From assembly GCA_903813345.2 (NCBI GenBank), contig CAIIXF020000009.1, positions 2,666,001 through 2,730,000 of the forward strand: a stretch of 64,000 nt of DNA, written 5' to 3'. This document shows positions 48,307 to 60,094 of this stretch, piece after piece. A program made the position numbers and the translations under genes. Origin of the DNA: Owenia fusiformis (Eukaryota; Annelida; Polychaeta; Sabellida; Oweniidae). Position 1 is the stretch's first letter, and every line of letters begins with the position of its first letter. Under the pieces are notes generated by a model. The model ran no database searches. It was not told where the DNA came from and saw only the letters and a list, made by a program, of their open reading frames with translations.

Positions 48307-50263
48307 TTGCCGGTTGAGCTTTCCGATATTCTGTTACTAACTAGTATGTATCTATAAACATGTTCCCTTTCTGTCATTGCTTAAAGGTTCAAGCTTAATT
48401 GTAATGATAAAGCAAAAGCAATTAGACAGGGGTATCGGAATTTTATTTTTTGATTAACACAATAACGCCGACATTTATTCACATGTTTCTTCTGCTTCGA
48501 ATTTGTTCAAAACTTCGGAGGCAGAGAAACCTTAAACAATTAGTTTTATCTTATTTTATACTCTAATTATATTCTAAATGAATTTTATTGTAGATAGTTC
48601 TTTGGAAAGGGTAGCATTCATTAAAAAACATGATCAAAAAGGAAGCGTGTCAATATTCATTTTGAGGTTTATAGGTAATTAACACAGGGTAGCATACCGG
48701 CGTGACAAACCCCAGCGTTACAAATATTAAAATAAAACAACGACTGAATCTGAAGAAACACCCTTCTGTTGAAAGAATTTTGAATGTGTTGTTCAAATTG
48801 ACTTTCATCCACACAGTCAACAACTTACATCGATATCTCCGAGTTTGGGTTCTAGTTTTATCGACAAAAATATAAAATTCAATTTGGTTTAATCCGAGGT
48901 GAAAAATGGGTCATATTTCAATTCTACTTAATCCGGTTCCAGAATGTCATATCCTATCCAGACAATCGCCAGAAGGCAAATACTAATCCCAGCCGATATA
49001 CAATGCCTCGGTTGGCTAGATCGTTCAATTAGAAAGAGATCCTTCCCAGAGCCTTTATTCCAGGTAGTACCAAGGGCAGCTTCTACCAATGACATGCCAG
49101 GATACACGTTACAAACTTGTTTCTCATAAATATCAATAAAACATATCAAGCGAGACTTTAGAACAACCATAAAGCTAATGGTCTTGTTAAATTAAGGTGC
49201 ATGATATAAATTGAAATTGATCAATGTTAAGTCAGAGACATTAAAAGAAAATATTAATGTTACCATAAACCAGAAACACAAATAAATCAGTCATGAGAAT
49301 GAACAAAAGGTTTACATAGCCTCTAAGCACAAAGGGGTAACTGACCTCATTGCCCTCGGTTGTTAAGAATATGATCGCATATATCACAAGCACATAATCA
49401 CCTAACATCGAATCACAATAGAAAACAAAACATGATTATAAAACATAATGTTGGAAAAAATTCACCAAACGTGTTTGTTTTTCACATCGTATTTTGCAAC
49501 ATGCATTATTTGGAAGTAAACCCTTGATATCAAAGTTGATTGATTGTGTCATTTTAAGTATATTTAGTAATTATATGTTTATTTTTGACAAATCTGTTGA
49601 TTTTTCTAATGAATACAAATGGCTGACAGATGAAAAAAGGCGGACATGTTCCTCCTCATGCCTGCAATGGTAAATACGTCATGTGAGCTGAAAGCCACAT
49701 TTATATATCAACTCGCAAAGCAATATGCATGATGGGCAATCACAACGGTTTAAATAATCTGCATTGTGTAATGAGAACTTCACTGACTGAATTTTGATTG
49801 AAGAAAAATGTTCTGATTTCTCAATATTTTCATTCTCCATTTATAAATCGTGTGATCTACATTCAGAATGAGGCGTTGACCTCGAAAACAGTACAGTGAT
49901 TCTACACATTTTTTGATGATGATATCCAGGTCATTTCACAATCCTAAATTTTGATTGTAAGTGTGAGATAAGTTTCAAAATGAGAAATATCCGATATTCT
50001 TTAATTATATAATCTAATATTATGCTAGTATCAAGGTATAGTGAACTTGAGAAGGCTAAGTCCTAGAACTGCCATACAGTTATTCTATATACTATATGAC
50101 TTAATTGATTGGTAAATTGATCAAGATAACTCTTTCAACTGCACATTAGAGGGACTCACGATCGGGTCATCGATGTCAACGCTGCACCTGATGAATAATG
50201 CTAACACTAAATACAGCTTTTTAAGAACGTGCGATCTGTTAAATAAATGAAATGATTATATCT
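48307..50263. other. Intergenic or intronic, nothing firm
   Basis: AT-rich. The only frame with coding flavour is 48928-49170 on the minus strand, listed separately. Confidence 0.35.
48928..49170 (-). CDS. Weak candidate exon with a membrane segment
   Basis: The minus-strand frame has higher GC than its surroundings. It includes MSLVEAALGTTWNKGSGKD, then ERSSQPRHCISAG and a hydrophobic stretch (ISICLLAIVWIGY) ending ILEPD before a stop. Upstream, TTGGTAG|AA or GAAACAAG|TT could be acceptors, but neither has a good pyrimidine tract. Family unknown; chance is quite possible. Confidence 0.2.
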   Translation of the reverse strand: MVVLKSRLICFIDIYEKQVCNVYPGMSLVEAALGTTWNKGSGKDLFLIERSSQPRHCISAGISICLLAIVWIGYDILEPD

Positions 50264-50301
50264 TTTATGAAGCTGTAGTGTTCTGGGTACATGCGCTCTT
50301 A
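50264..50301 (+). repeat. 38-bp exact direct repeat, copy 1
   Basis: TTTATGAAGCTGTAGTGTTC followed by TGGGTACATGCGCTCTTA is repeated exactly at 50714-50751, 450 bp away. The enclosed DNA has a GGTGGTGGTGGGG patch at ~50433 and no gene. Confidence 0.9.
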
Positions 50302-50713
50302 GGTAGGCAAAAGTAAAAGGAACAAAACTTAATAGGTTTGTAGTTGGCTATATAATATAATGACGTAATTTTATTATAAATTACATAATGTTATATAACA
50401 ATACTTTTTGCCGATAGGGCTAACAACCACGGGTGGTGGTGGGGAATGGGTGGCTTAAAATTTAAGCATATAATATAATCTAATAAATGAAAGTCTAATG
50501 TCCTGCAACAAGAAGTATATGTGTTGCTGTATCCTCAAATAAAAATATAGAATGGCGAGATAGGGTACCTCGTGGTATCTTTCAAATGATGTATGTAATC
50601 GAGGAGCCATATGATTGGCTGAATAGATAAACAATGTGTCTGACCCAGACGACAACAACACGTGGTCCCTCCACACTCACTTCACAAAACTTTTAATCGT
50701 CTATTAAAATGAA

Positions 50714-50751
50714 TTTATGAAGCTGTAGTGTTCTGGGTACATGCGCTCTTA
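50714..50751 (+). repeat. 38-bp exact direct repeat, copy 2
   Basis: Identical to 50264-50301; flanking bases differ on both sides. Confidence 0.9.
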
Positions 50752-53700
50752 ATTGTTCTGTTTACCACTTTAGTTAGACTGATATGATTCATGGTCAATC
50801 AATTTGTTTTAGAGATGCGAACTAAGGCACATTCGTGTTATTTATCTATGTATGCTCTAAAGGATTGTTATTATCAAAATCGTAGAATTGTATACTGACA
50901 TGCAATGGCAACTAATGGACATTTGAATACAACCAAATGAAATAATGTCAGTGCTGTCCAACTGTATAATGAAATAAGTAGAATTTATGGAACTATATTT
51001 CACATTGGAGCAAGACAAATGCACCTGATATCCCACTTTAATCAGTTTCAGAGTGGTTTCTCGTCTAATAATTACGTTGAATGCTGATTGCAATTTGTGT
51101 ATCGTGTGATATCTTTCTGACTAATTAGCTACTTTGTTCGAAACCTATTTTATGTGTCTCTTGTGTGATTTGGAAATATGTGTAATTAAATGTGGGATCC
51201 CTAAAAAATATGTTGATGATAATGCCACAAAGAACACAATGGCGCAATCTAATTTGTCACTATGAAGTTGCACCACTGAATTCTTAGATACTCGTCAGTA
51301 ACAGCATTAGATAACTACTGCTCATCCTTCTAAGGAATTCGAACATGTCAACCTTGTCGTTTCATGGAAGTCAAATTCACATTCAACATTGAGTTTTGAT
51401 GTGTATATCTTTTACCGCCTTGTTGCATTTATCATCCTGTATACTCTGAGCTCCACTTCCATATTTGTACATAATAATAATTTTGGGAACATCTACAGCG
51501 AACCTCGTGTCACGCCTTCTACCTTTTGCACATCTCGATTATCAATGTCTCTGGTTAAGATCGACTTGATCACAGATTTTATGATTTTATGTTACGCATA
51601 ATAATGTTCTATGTTATATGAAATCTTTTCGTCTTTAAAAAATCCTCAACTAAGTGTAGACAAAGCTAACTTTTAAGACGAAATCTTGAAAAAATGCAAA
51701 AAATAAAGTGTGGACCACCCTATCCCAAAACTCGAATTTCTGAAGCATTTGTGTCACGCGAAGAGTAGTGCGCTGTTTTGTGGCCAAGTGATGCCATTAG
51801 TACTTTACAAATACACATCGGTTGACTAAACAAATAACAGGAAATCAATTTGAAAAAGTCATAAATATATCGTTTCGCAGAGCGAGAAATGCCTTTTCTG
51901 ATGCAAAGTGATTGACGCCATAAATGGTGATGTCATCTTTTGAACATCGTACGGTTCTGACATTTAGTTATACTATTCTTTTGGACGTTTATGAGAACAA
52001 TATTCTTTATGTTTCGTTAAAAGCAGTTTTATGATTAAATTGCTATTGGCGTTCGTAAATAAATTGCATAATTCCAAACGAAGGTCTCATCTGTACCAAG
52101 GCGTATTTACTTTGCTTTCAAGACGTTATCAGTCCATTTACACTCTGTTGAAGTTCCATTTGAGAAACTTGATAAATGATTCGGAAATGTTATGAAATCA
52201 ATTAGTACTCTTTGCGAGGATGAATTATGTCCATGTCGCTGACTAGCATTTACCAAACTCTCGACAAAATCGTGATCTAATCTAGATTATATCTCGCATT
52301 GAATGACATCGTGCCCCAAATGCATTACATAACGGGCCTTTTTCTCAGTTCGTTGCGTTATAATACGGACTGTTAACTCTTAAGTCCACCCGACTAAGAT
52401 TTAATTTCCTCTGATTATCGTCGAAACGTAATTCTAAATGAAAGTAAAGAGGTGTCATAAGAAAATATGATTAATGGGGAACATTCAAATAGGAACTGAA
52501 ATCATGGGCTTTCAATAGATTAATATATTGATTAAATGATCAGCTTATCAAGCATCGTGAACATGGATTAAAAAATAATGAAAAGATTATCTTTTGACAT
52601 TGGACCTATTAATTACAAGCGACATTAATCGTTAAAGTGCGCAATATCCACCTCACGGTCAGCCATCAATATGATGTGGATTTAACGTGAGTTTTGTTAT
52701 TTTGCGGACACAGCCGATGATTGATGGGTATTGATTAATAATCGTTTTATCGCCACGTTTCTGTTATCTATTGATTAATCTCAATTTCTCATTTAAAAGC
52801 ATTAGTGAAGATCCAGCATCAATATTGCCGTGACTTTGTAAACAAAAAATAATCTCCATGCGATGACTATCAAATAATCATACTGAGAGAGGCAGTAAAT
52901 ATGTTCTGTGTGTCAATTTATCAAAACTACTAATTGCAGGAATAAAGTTTAATTTCGTGTGTGTTTATTATTATTATCATATTTATTTCGCCTCCATTTT
53001 TGGAGATAATAATAATTAATTATTACATAAAGAGATAACAGGTGGTAATGATAAAAACATGAAAAGAGACCAGACACAGATAGAGTTCATGGTCCACTTC
53101 CGTTTACCAAGGGGCACATCTTCCCCAAGGTTAACGCTCGCCTTTGGTAATTAGAAGCGAGACCGTGGTCTTTCAGTGAACACGGGGCCCTTGGTTGGCC
53201 CATGTACCCCCCTAAGGAGTACCCGTGTCACCAAAAGACATTCTAGTTACAATTGTATACTTTTTGTGCCAAGGTCAAGGTGAGAAACTACATAAAAATA
53301 CATTATGAAAGCTAAATATAAAAAATAGATGTATTACAGGCTCATCTTGGTAAAATAACTTTGCTAAAACCTATTCACATAACTAATTAGGTAAATTGTT
53401 GCATCGAATCCTCGGCAACCGATCACTACTCCCACCATTCTTATGTGGATTTCAGTTTTTCTCTGTTCTTTTAATATACATGTCACGTACATTACTGACA
53501 TTGCCTTGAGTTCATCATGACTGACACGCTCATCGCCTCCGTAGACCAATTTTAGTTTTAGATGTCGTCACGTGCTCATGATTCAAGTATCTGTTTATCA
53601 CTACTTGTATTTGGGTCCTGTTTTCATTTTTATTTAGACAAAACAACGTTAAGTGCTATAAAGTCTCAATTTCATGCAGACACAATTCACAGAGTCTATC

Positions 53701-54445
53701 CCGCATTGGAATTCCCTCCCATTCTCCAACCTCTTATACCGATCCTTATTCCAACGCAGTCAGTAACATATCAATATCTCTCCATTGCTTTGTTAAGCTT
53801 TGACAGAAAGTATCTGTAGCCATAAACAATCGAAATTGCTTGCTGACAACCAATGTTAAGTTACCCAATCTCGAAAGCCGACAAGATTAAAGGTATTAAG
53901 ACTTCTGATTTATTACGTCATTACTTCACTGTATTTCACAGCTAAAACGAAATGTGTCAATATATCAAAGTAGACATAAATAAACACGGGTTAAATGTCT
54001 AAATATATGAGCATCTTGATCGTTATTCCAAGGTTAGGCTGCTGTACAACACAGTTCATGTCTTAAACTTGAGTTGATTTAAATATATTTGCTCACTTTG
54101 TTACAAACATAACAGATTAACCCTTGCACAGTCAATTGCAATAAATTAACCCTTCCTTTTTATCTTATCAGAACTGAGCAAGCCCTACCTGAGGTTGACT
54201 CGCTACGCTCACTCGTAAAAAGATCATATTTGTTCGTTGATGAAATATATCACTTTAATGCTATCTTCTATTGATACAATATTTATTGACGCTTAGCACA
54301 ACAGAGTATTAGTTAAATGCTGCCATCTTTTAGATTCGACCTTTTACAATTTACTAACAAACCGATTGGGATGGGCTGACATCTTAATTTGAATGACATC
54401 ATTAAAACCACACTTAGGTAGCAAAATAAATATAACAAACGTTAG
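50752..54445. other. Intergenic, some repeat-like DNA
   Basis: At 51708 GTGTGGACCACCCTATCCC resembles an inverted end of the AGGGTGGTCC family. From about 52965 to 53250 an ATT-rich run leads into a GC-richer stretch (CACTTCCGTTTACCAAGGGG...), which looks like the 3' region of a retroelement but is unproven. Nothing else recognised. Confidence 0.4.
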
Positions 54446-54451
54446 TTTATT
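54446..54451 (-). terminator. AATAAA polyadenylation signal of the SLC22 gene
   Basis: AATAAA on the minus strand, ~115 nt after the TAA stop. Position and orientation fit, but the word is common in AT-rich DNA. Confidence 0.5.
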
Positions 54452-54565
54452 TTAAAGAATCTACTGTTGTACCCAAGGAAGAGTATTTCCTTTTCAATGG
54501 TTTTTCAAAACATCTAGAATCGTGTTCATAAAAAATACTGAAATTGTACTTCTCGTATGGTCAGG

Positions 54566-56404
54566 TTATAACATAGTGAAGTCGACAGAATCTTCAAAAC
54601 CCCTGTTGCGAATTCCATCATCAGATTTGTTTTTTAATCCATTGCTCATGGATTCGCCATTTTGCATCACACTTTGATTGGTGTCCGATCTCGTATTGTC
54701 AACAACGCTATTAGTGTCACTGTTAACTGATTCAATACCGTAAGTTGAACCATTTTTCACTACATCTTTGCACTCATCTTTGTTGCATTCCGTCGTCCCA
54801 GTACCAAATAGTTCCGCCTCTTTGAAAGTTTCGGGTAATTGTCTATCTTTCGTTTCTGGGAGAAGGAACGCCAACGCACCTGCAATCAAAGGGAAAACTC
54901 CCAAAACAACATACGGTAGTCCATACCAAATGCTTCCAAGTAGGGGAACATTCGGACTTATTAGGCCACCCACTCTTCCGAAACTGGAGCCGCTGCCGAT
55001 ACCAACATTTCTGGCGATGGTAGGAAATATTTCACCGCTGTATAGATACATCACCCTAAACACAATGCCGATGAGTAAGGCTCCACACAGGGCCGTGACT
55101 GTAGTTAACGCAGTTATCTTTGTTGGTAGAAGGCCAATCATTGCCAGTGATAAAATCCCATTGACGATGAAAAACGATATTATGATCGACTTCCTGCCCA
55201 TCTTGAATAACACAACCAACAGAAGCACTGGGGAAATAAGATCAGTTAGTCCGTTGACAATGAAATTGTTTAAATAGATGTCTCCGGGTATCAATGTGCC
55301 AATGTTTAGTCTCATAGCGTACGAACCAAATACAACAGCAAACCACTGAATCCATATTACTATTGTCCTTTTCCTAATGTTTGGAGTACGGAATAAGTCG
55401 AGAACTGACACTTTGTTTTGAGCATTTTTCATCGAACTTTCTTTTTGCGAAGTCACTTCATCGTTCAAGCTGAACTTTTCAGGCATCTTCGCTTTATTTA
55501 TTTTAGCAATTCTTCTGCATATATCTTCAGCTTCTTCATATCGTCCTTTCGCAATTAACCATCGCGGGGATTCGGTTAAAAAGATAACTCCAATGAAACC
55601 AGGAATGGTCACCAATGCTGATATGATCTGGAGCCACTTATGACCTCGTACTAGGAACGCCGTTAACGTCATAAACGATCTGAGAATGCGCAATATGGAA
55701 GCATAGAGGGTAGCGTGTGTCCGATGCACAGGTGGCATCAACTCGAGAGTGAGGACCCAAAGACACGTGTACGCCCCGATAGAAGTTAAAAGAGCAAGCA
55801 AACGCATCGCCAAAAACAGGATAAAATTCTCTGAAAATGCTCCACCGAGGATTGCAGCGATCGAGCAAAGAATCATACCGAGAGTTGTTCGCTTTCTTCC
55901 AAACTTATCTGAGATCAGCCCAGAGAGGAAAGCTCCAAATAAAAGACCAAGCATCTGGAATGTGGCTGGAAGCGTATACATCCAATCGTTTTCACACACA
56001 AGTCCAAATTCGCTTACAACGGTTGATTCTCGCACAGACTTATCAAACACCCATCCATTGTTACAAGCAATTTCAGCAGTTGTTCTATTGCTCACCCATG
56101 TGTCGATCGTGTCTGGATCAGTGAAATTGATTGCACTGTAGTTATAGTTGAACATAGTACATTGTTTGTATACCGTATCGCCAAGGGGACCAGTTGTCTG
56201 GGGAATAGCAATTGACTTCTGCATAGTTTCATTCAAATGTTGCAACTCAGGAACCTTGCACCAATGGTCCATTCTACCAGCGATAAATACAGTAAAGAGA
56301 TATTGCCAACCATTGCCTGCGTAGAATATATTCCAAACTATCATGACTAAAAGCTGAAACCGTCCAAATCCTCCAAACAGGACTAATGCCTCGTCAAACT
56401 TCAT
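54566..56404 (-). CDS. SLC22-family organic ion transporter, intronless
   Basis: A complete 612-codon frame, ATG (context GCCATGA) to TAA. It is a plasma-membrane major-facilitator carrier of small organic ions. TM1 is ~13-35. A large extracellular loop follows with four N-glycosylation sites (N58, N88, N93, N106) and several cysteines. The MFS signature GLISDKFGRKRT is at 162-173, ESPRWL at 278-283 before the long cytoplasmic loop, YSGEIFPTIARN at 455-466, and PETKDRQLPET at 516-525. The C-tail (~525-612) is hydrophilic. Length is slightly above the family's usual 540-570 because of that tail. In TM11 the segment SSFGRVGGLISP has Arg477 at the position that is Arg in organic-anion carriers and Asp in cation carriers of vertebrates. 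This favours an anion or zwitterion substrate, by inference. Vertebrate relatives have many introns, so an old retrocopy or intron loss is likely. No frameshift or internal stop. Confidence 0.95.
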   Translation of the reverse strand: MKFDEALVLFGGFGRFQLLVMIVWNIFYAGNGWQYLFTVFIAGRMDHWCKVPELQHLNETMQKSIAIPQTTGPLGDTVYKQCTMFNYNYSAINFTDPDTIDTWVSNRTTAEIACNNGWVFDKSVRESTVVSEFGLVCENDWMYTLPATFQMLGLLFGAFLSGLISDKFGRKRTTLGMILCSIAAILGGAFSENFILFLAMRLLALLTSIGAYTCLWVLTLELMPPVHRTHATLYASILRILRSFMTLTAFLVRGHKWLQIISALVTIPGFIGVIFLTESPRWLIAKGRYEEAEDICRRIAKINKAKMPEKFSLNDEVTSQKESSMKNAQNKVSVLDLFRTPNIRKRTIVIWIQWFAVVFGSYAMRLNIGTLIPGDIYLNNFIVNGLTDLISPVLLLVVLFKMGRKSIIISFFIVNGILSLAMIGLLPTKITALTTVTALCGALLIGIVFRVMYLYSGEIFPTIARNVGIGSGSSFGRVGGLISPNVPLLGSIWYGLPYVVLGVFPLIAGALAFLLPETKDRQLPETFKEAELFGTGTTECNKDECKDVVKNGSTYGIESVNSDTNSVVDNTRSDTNQSVMQNGESMSNGLKNKSDDGIRNRGFEDSVDFTML

Positions 56405-56446
56405 GGCGAAACTTCTGTTCGAAACAATAATTCACTTCTGAGTCGG

Positions 56447-56452
56447 TATATA
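56447..56452 (-). promoter_or_regulatory. Possible TATA box of the SLC22 gene
   Basis: TATATA within GCTATATACC on the minus strand, 43-48 nt upstream of the ATG. If used, the 5' leader would be only ~15-20 nt. A distant promoter with a leader intron is equally possible. Confidence 0.3.
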
Positions 56453-58418
56453 GCGTGTTATTAAGAAAAGAACAAACTTGACATGCCACATATCACGCAT
56501 ATAAACTCATACATTTATTAATTGTGTCTGGGCATTGTCTTTAAAGCTACATATTATCATACATGGACTTCTTCGGTGATGTCTTCACCCTTTTCAAAAT
56601 GTCTCGGTCAAGTGTACGTGTCTCAATGATAGTCTCAAGATGTCTCAAACAGACTAATTACATTTTTGAACGCAAAGTAAATAGTCTTTATATATTATGT
56701 TTGGATCTAAATTATGTGATAATTAAATTATTCGCTCAAAACATATAAAAATATCAAACGATTTTAATATTTATTATAAAGTAACTGGTTCTCGCGAGCA
56801 TTGCTAATTTATCTATTAGTTCTTCATTACCCACTGCTTTTATGTACAAAATAAAATTACTATTATAATTTCAATTGTTCAGTGTTATTATTTTGTACGT
56901 TATTTATCAATCTACATCAACGTAAGATATTATTGAAAATCAAATACAAAAGGTATCGCATTGATGGTACTAATAATAACTAAGTATCGACTCTATGGCT
57001 TTACATCTGCTTTATTCATTACTAAAAAGAGAAAACTATTTTATTTGATAAAATATGAGCTTCATGATTATGAGTATCTGTTGAATCACTAAAACAGTAT
57101 AGTCCTCAAAAACATGAATTCAATACATGATTACTATCATATGTGTTAGGGTTTCAAATCACAAGTGTTTATTACTTATTAACCTTGTATGTAATAGACA
57201 ACACTTTATAATATGTAAGTTAAGGATGACACAGTTCAATTAATTATCTCTAAACAACAAACACGCTCTAAACACGCAGACTTCGAATTATCAAAGGAAA
57301 TGGTATAAACCTTATTTCTAAAACTGGGTCATAGTTGTAATCATGCATTGTACTATGCACCGTCGATGTTAAATTATCAGACACGTATTAGATCAACGCT
57401 ATTATGTGCAACCTTGTGTAATACTCCTATTCGCTATCAGAGTTCAGGGGGTCATTTACATAAATATCTCCCGTGATGCATCGCTTTGGAAGGTTTCCAT
57501 ATCCAGAACCTCAAATATCAAATATCATTCAGTTCGCCTACAAAGACTTAATATACCATAGACAAGCTTGACACTGTCAAACTGATGTACATTTGACAGA
57601 TTTGACAGTATGTGTATAAAGGTCAGAAGTGCAATGATATACATTAGTTACATAGTATTGTAGTTTCATATGGCCTTAATTAGAGGTTGCTTTGGATCAT
57701 TATCGCAAAGAAATGCCTTGCCGGGGCCTTCTTCAAATTGGAATATGAGCTTTTTCCTGTGAAAGAAACTAATTTGGACCAATACCAGACTTGGATCAAG
57801 TCTTAAGTTAATACGAACATTTTGTGTGATGCATTGCCAAGTCTAAATGTGACAGTAATAAAGTGATAAAGAATACGCTGAGTTTTTTCTGTGATTCCAA
57901 GTATGCAACTGGCTCTATATTTTTATCGAACGTGCGGTGTTAGTCCTGTATTTGGACATCTGATCATTGGGCCACTGTTTGGAAATTTTGTTGGCTTTTG
58001 GGCGGGCTTTTGGGGTGTAATTTACAATTATATTGGGATATATTGACATCTGAGGACCAAGAAAATTGTCTATACAGTGAAACATCGGTTCAAGAATACG
58101 GAAATGACGACCAAAAACTCAATATTCAAATTTATCCTATGCCAACTAGAGTTTTAGGGAGATAAGTTGGTAAGATATATCCCGTATCCTGATTTTGAGG
58201 TTTTCATATCCAGAACCTCAATATCTCCCGCCATATTTCCAGATTCGGTGCATATCTTCCCGATTCGGTGCATATCTTCCCGCTTTCTGTAATTTCACTG
58301 AAAACTCTACTTGGTATAGGATAAAGCAGTTATGTACGGTCGGTTTGGATATTGGTTTCATCCCTCGTTTTAGTTTTTATGGTTTCTTTATTTTACTTTA
58401 CAATATGATTTACAAATG
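56453..58418. other. Intergenic with small duplications
   Basis: AT-rich. CATATCCAGAACCTCAA appears near 57498 and again near 58205, with a looser copy at 58864. GATTCGGTGCATATCTTCCCG is repeated in tandem at about 58241-58282. These are probably retroelement debris next to the LINE tail. No gene seen. Confidence 0.45.
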
Positions 58419-58456
58419 ACAGGGCCGAGGCTGAAATTCAGCATTATTGGCCCTGT
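58419..58456 (-). repeat. LINE 3' stem-loop
   Basis: ACAGGGCC (58419-58426) pairs with GGCCCTGT (58449-58456), and the inner palindrome GCTGAAATTCAGC (58430-58442) forms a second helix. It lies ~85 nt beyond the stop-side edge of the LINE fragment in the LINE orientation and is followed by an A/T-rich tail (AAAGTAAAATAAAG). Such stem-loops serve as RT recognition elements in some LINEs; here the role is inferred. Confidence 0.6.
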
Positions 58457-58540
58457 TAGTACAAAGTTTATTCAAATGTACAAAATAGCAACACAAATGA
58501 CTACCAACATGTATGTATGCATGGCAGGAATGTGTTAAAA

Positions 58541-58813
58541 CTATATAATTATATCAATGCATTCACACAAAAAGGATGTAAAATGCTTCAATATTGAAGA
58601 ATTGCATGTTATGCTAACTCCATCTCTGCCATACATTAAGATATTCTGCTTTTGCTCTATAGAGCATCCTGTAAAGAAAATGTTCATTTCTGGCATGTTC
58701 CTGAGTTCCCCCCAAAGTTTATCTCTTATAACATTCAACAGAGGGCATTTGAAGATTAGATGCTTTGTGGTTTGTTGTTTAAAACCACAGATGCATCCCT
58801 CGTGAGACAGCAC
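58541..58813 (-). pseudogene. LINE C-terminal zinc-finger fragment
   Basis: A 90-codon minus frame begins LSHEGCICGFKQQTTKHLIF, with C-x-C-x8-H-x4-C and then PL. This is the zf-RVT-type motif that closes reverse-transcriptase proteins of Jockey/RTE-like non-LTR elements, and the tail matches their usual length to the stop codon. The RT core is absent, so the copy is 5'-truncated. It differs from the fragment at 28909-29229 in sequence and finger spacing, so two LINE families are represented. Confidence 0.75.
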
Positions 58814-60094
58814 ATCTACCTTCGGTCCCTACGGTCCCTCGGGTAGATATGCATATCTCACTCTGGATAAACCTCATATCCAAAACCTCCCAGTACATAA
58901 CCCTAATGTATTAATACTGAAATATTCGGTAAGAACACTTATCAAAGTACTATCATTTTTTCACCAGAACAACGGACAGAACTTCAAGGCCGTCCTCACC
59001 CTGGACAATATGATTGGCTTCATCGAATAATTTACACCGATTACTATGGAAATGGAATACTCTTTGCCCTCTACATAACACTATATTTTATTCAAAGCAT
59101 TGACGTTTGATTTCTGCTAAAGTTTCAATATAAAAATTTAGTTAAAAGCAGTTAAAGCGAGAATCAGGTATAGCGATTTCAATTTTAGAATATTTCTTGC
59201 TCACGTCATTCCTTGTCATGTCTATTTTCTAAACACCACAAAAGTGCATATTTTATTCCAGGAAAACTAAAGATTTTTACAATAATGTATTATTCTTCCA
59301 TAAGAATGGTTACCATTCTTATTATTTGGAAGAATTTAACATTTTTCACTAATTTTTGCACTTTGAATCATTAATTAAATTCACCAATTTATAACATATT
59401 GTGAATCTTTTGGAAGATATTGTAAGGAATAGATTGGTAGGTCAATTATACATATTGCTTGTAATTTTGTCACCCCCTATAGATCAGATTCTGCCTTTAA
59501 ACAACAACACTTTAAGGAGAATGTTGTGACGTGTCTCCAAGGGAACTCCTAACGGTGTGTATTTCGAGACTGCTAAGGTGTCTTAAAGTATGCGTGTGGT
59601 AATAGTTGATACGATGAAAGTACTATTTTGATAAAAACTTAACTGATATTAACTCTTATCTTGTTTTTCAGACCAGAAGCGATGCATTGTACTTTGTAAA
59701 CAAAATAGCATTGTTTTAGTGAGTCAACTTGTATATATTTAGTTTTATATACTCAAACAACATTTGTGGGATTTACGAATTATTTTCGTAATTTGGAAAA
59801 TCTTATATTAAACACAATATATTAAACATTTTGAAGTCCATCGTTGTAATGTTTAGTCTCTTATGGTCACATTTGCTCCGAGGCATTAGATCATATTGTT
59901 GGCATGGCACATTGTATTCTTTTTAGACAGGTTTCACATCTGGAATGAAAGAGTTTGAATTAAAAGTATAATTTCTTCACATTTGAATAAGTTTAAGTAG
60001 AAACTAGAAGTCAGGTTTATAAACTAAATGCGTTCTTAGTTTATTACTGCAAAAAATGTCACGTCATTATATAAATGCATACGAGAATACATAC
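58814..60094. other. Downstream flank or intron of the VHL-repeat gene
   Basis: No further VHL-like exon of 60 codons or more on the minus strand. At 59865-59888 GGTCACATTTGCTCCG joins directly to AGGCATTA, an internally deleted relative of the MITE at 46226-46388. Confidence 0.45.

Noticed and set aside
53364-53549. GGDERVSHDELKAM on the minus strand, EF-hand-like
   Set aside because: Lacks the full 12-residue calcium loop and has no usable acceptor upstream; too short to support.
54768-56141. Plus-strand frames of 95-169 codons opposite the SLC22 gene
   Set aside because: Antisense shadows of a clear transporter reading frame.
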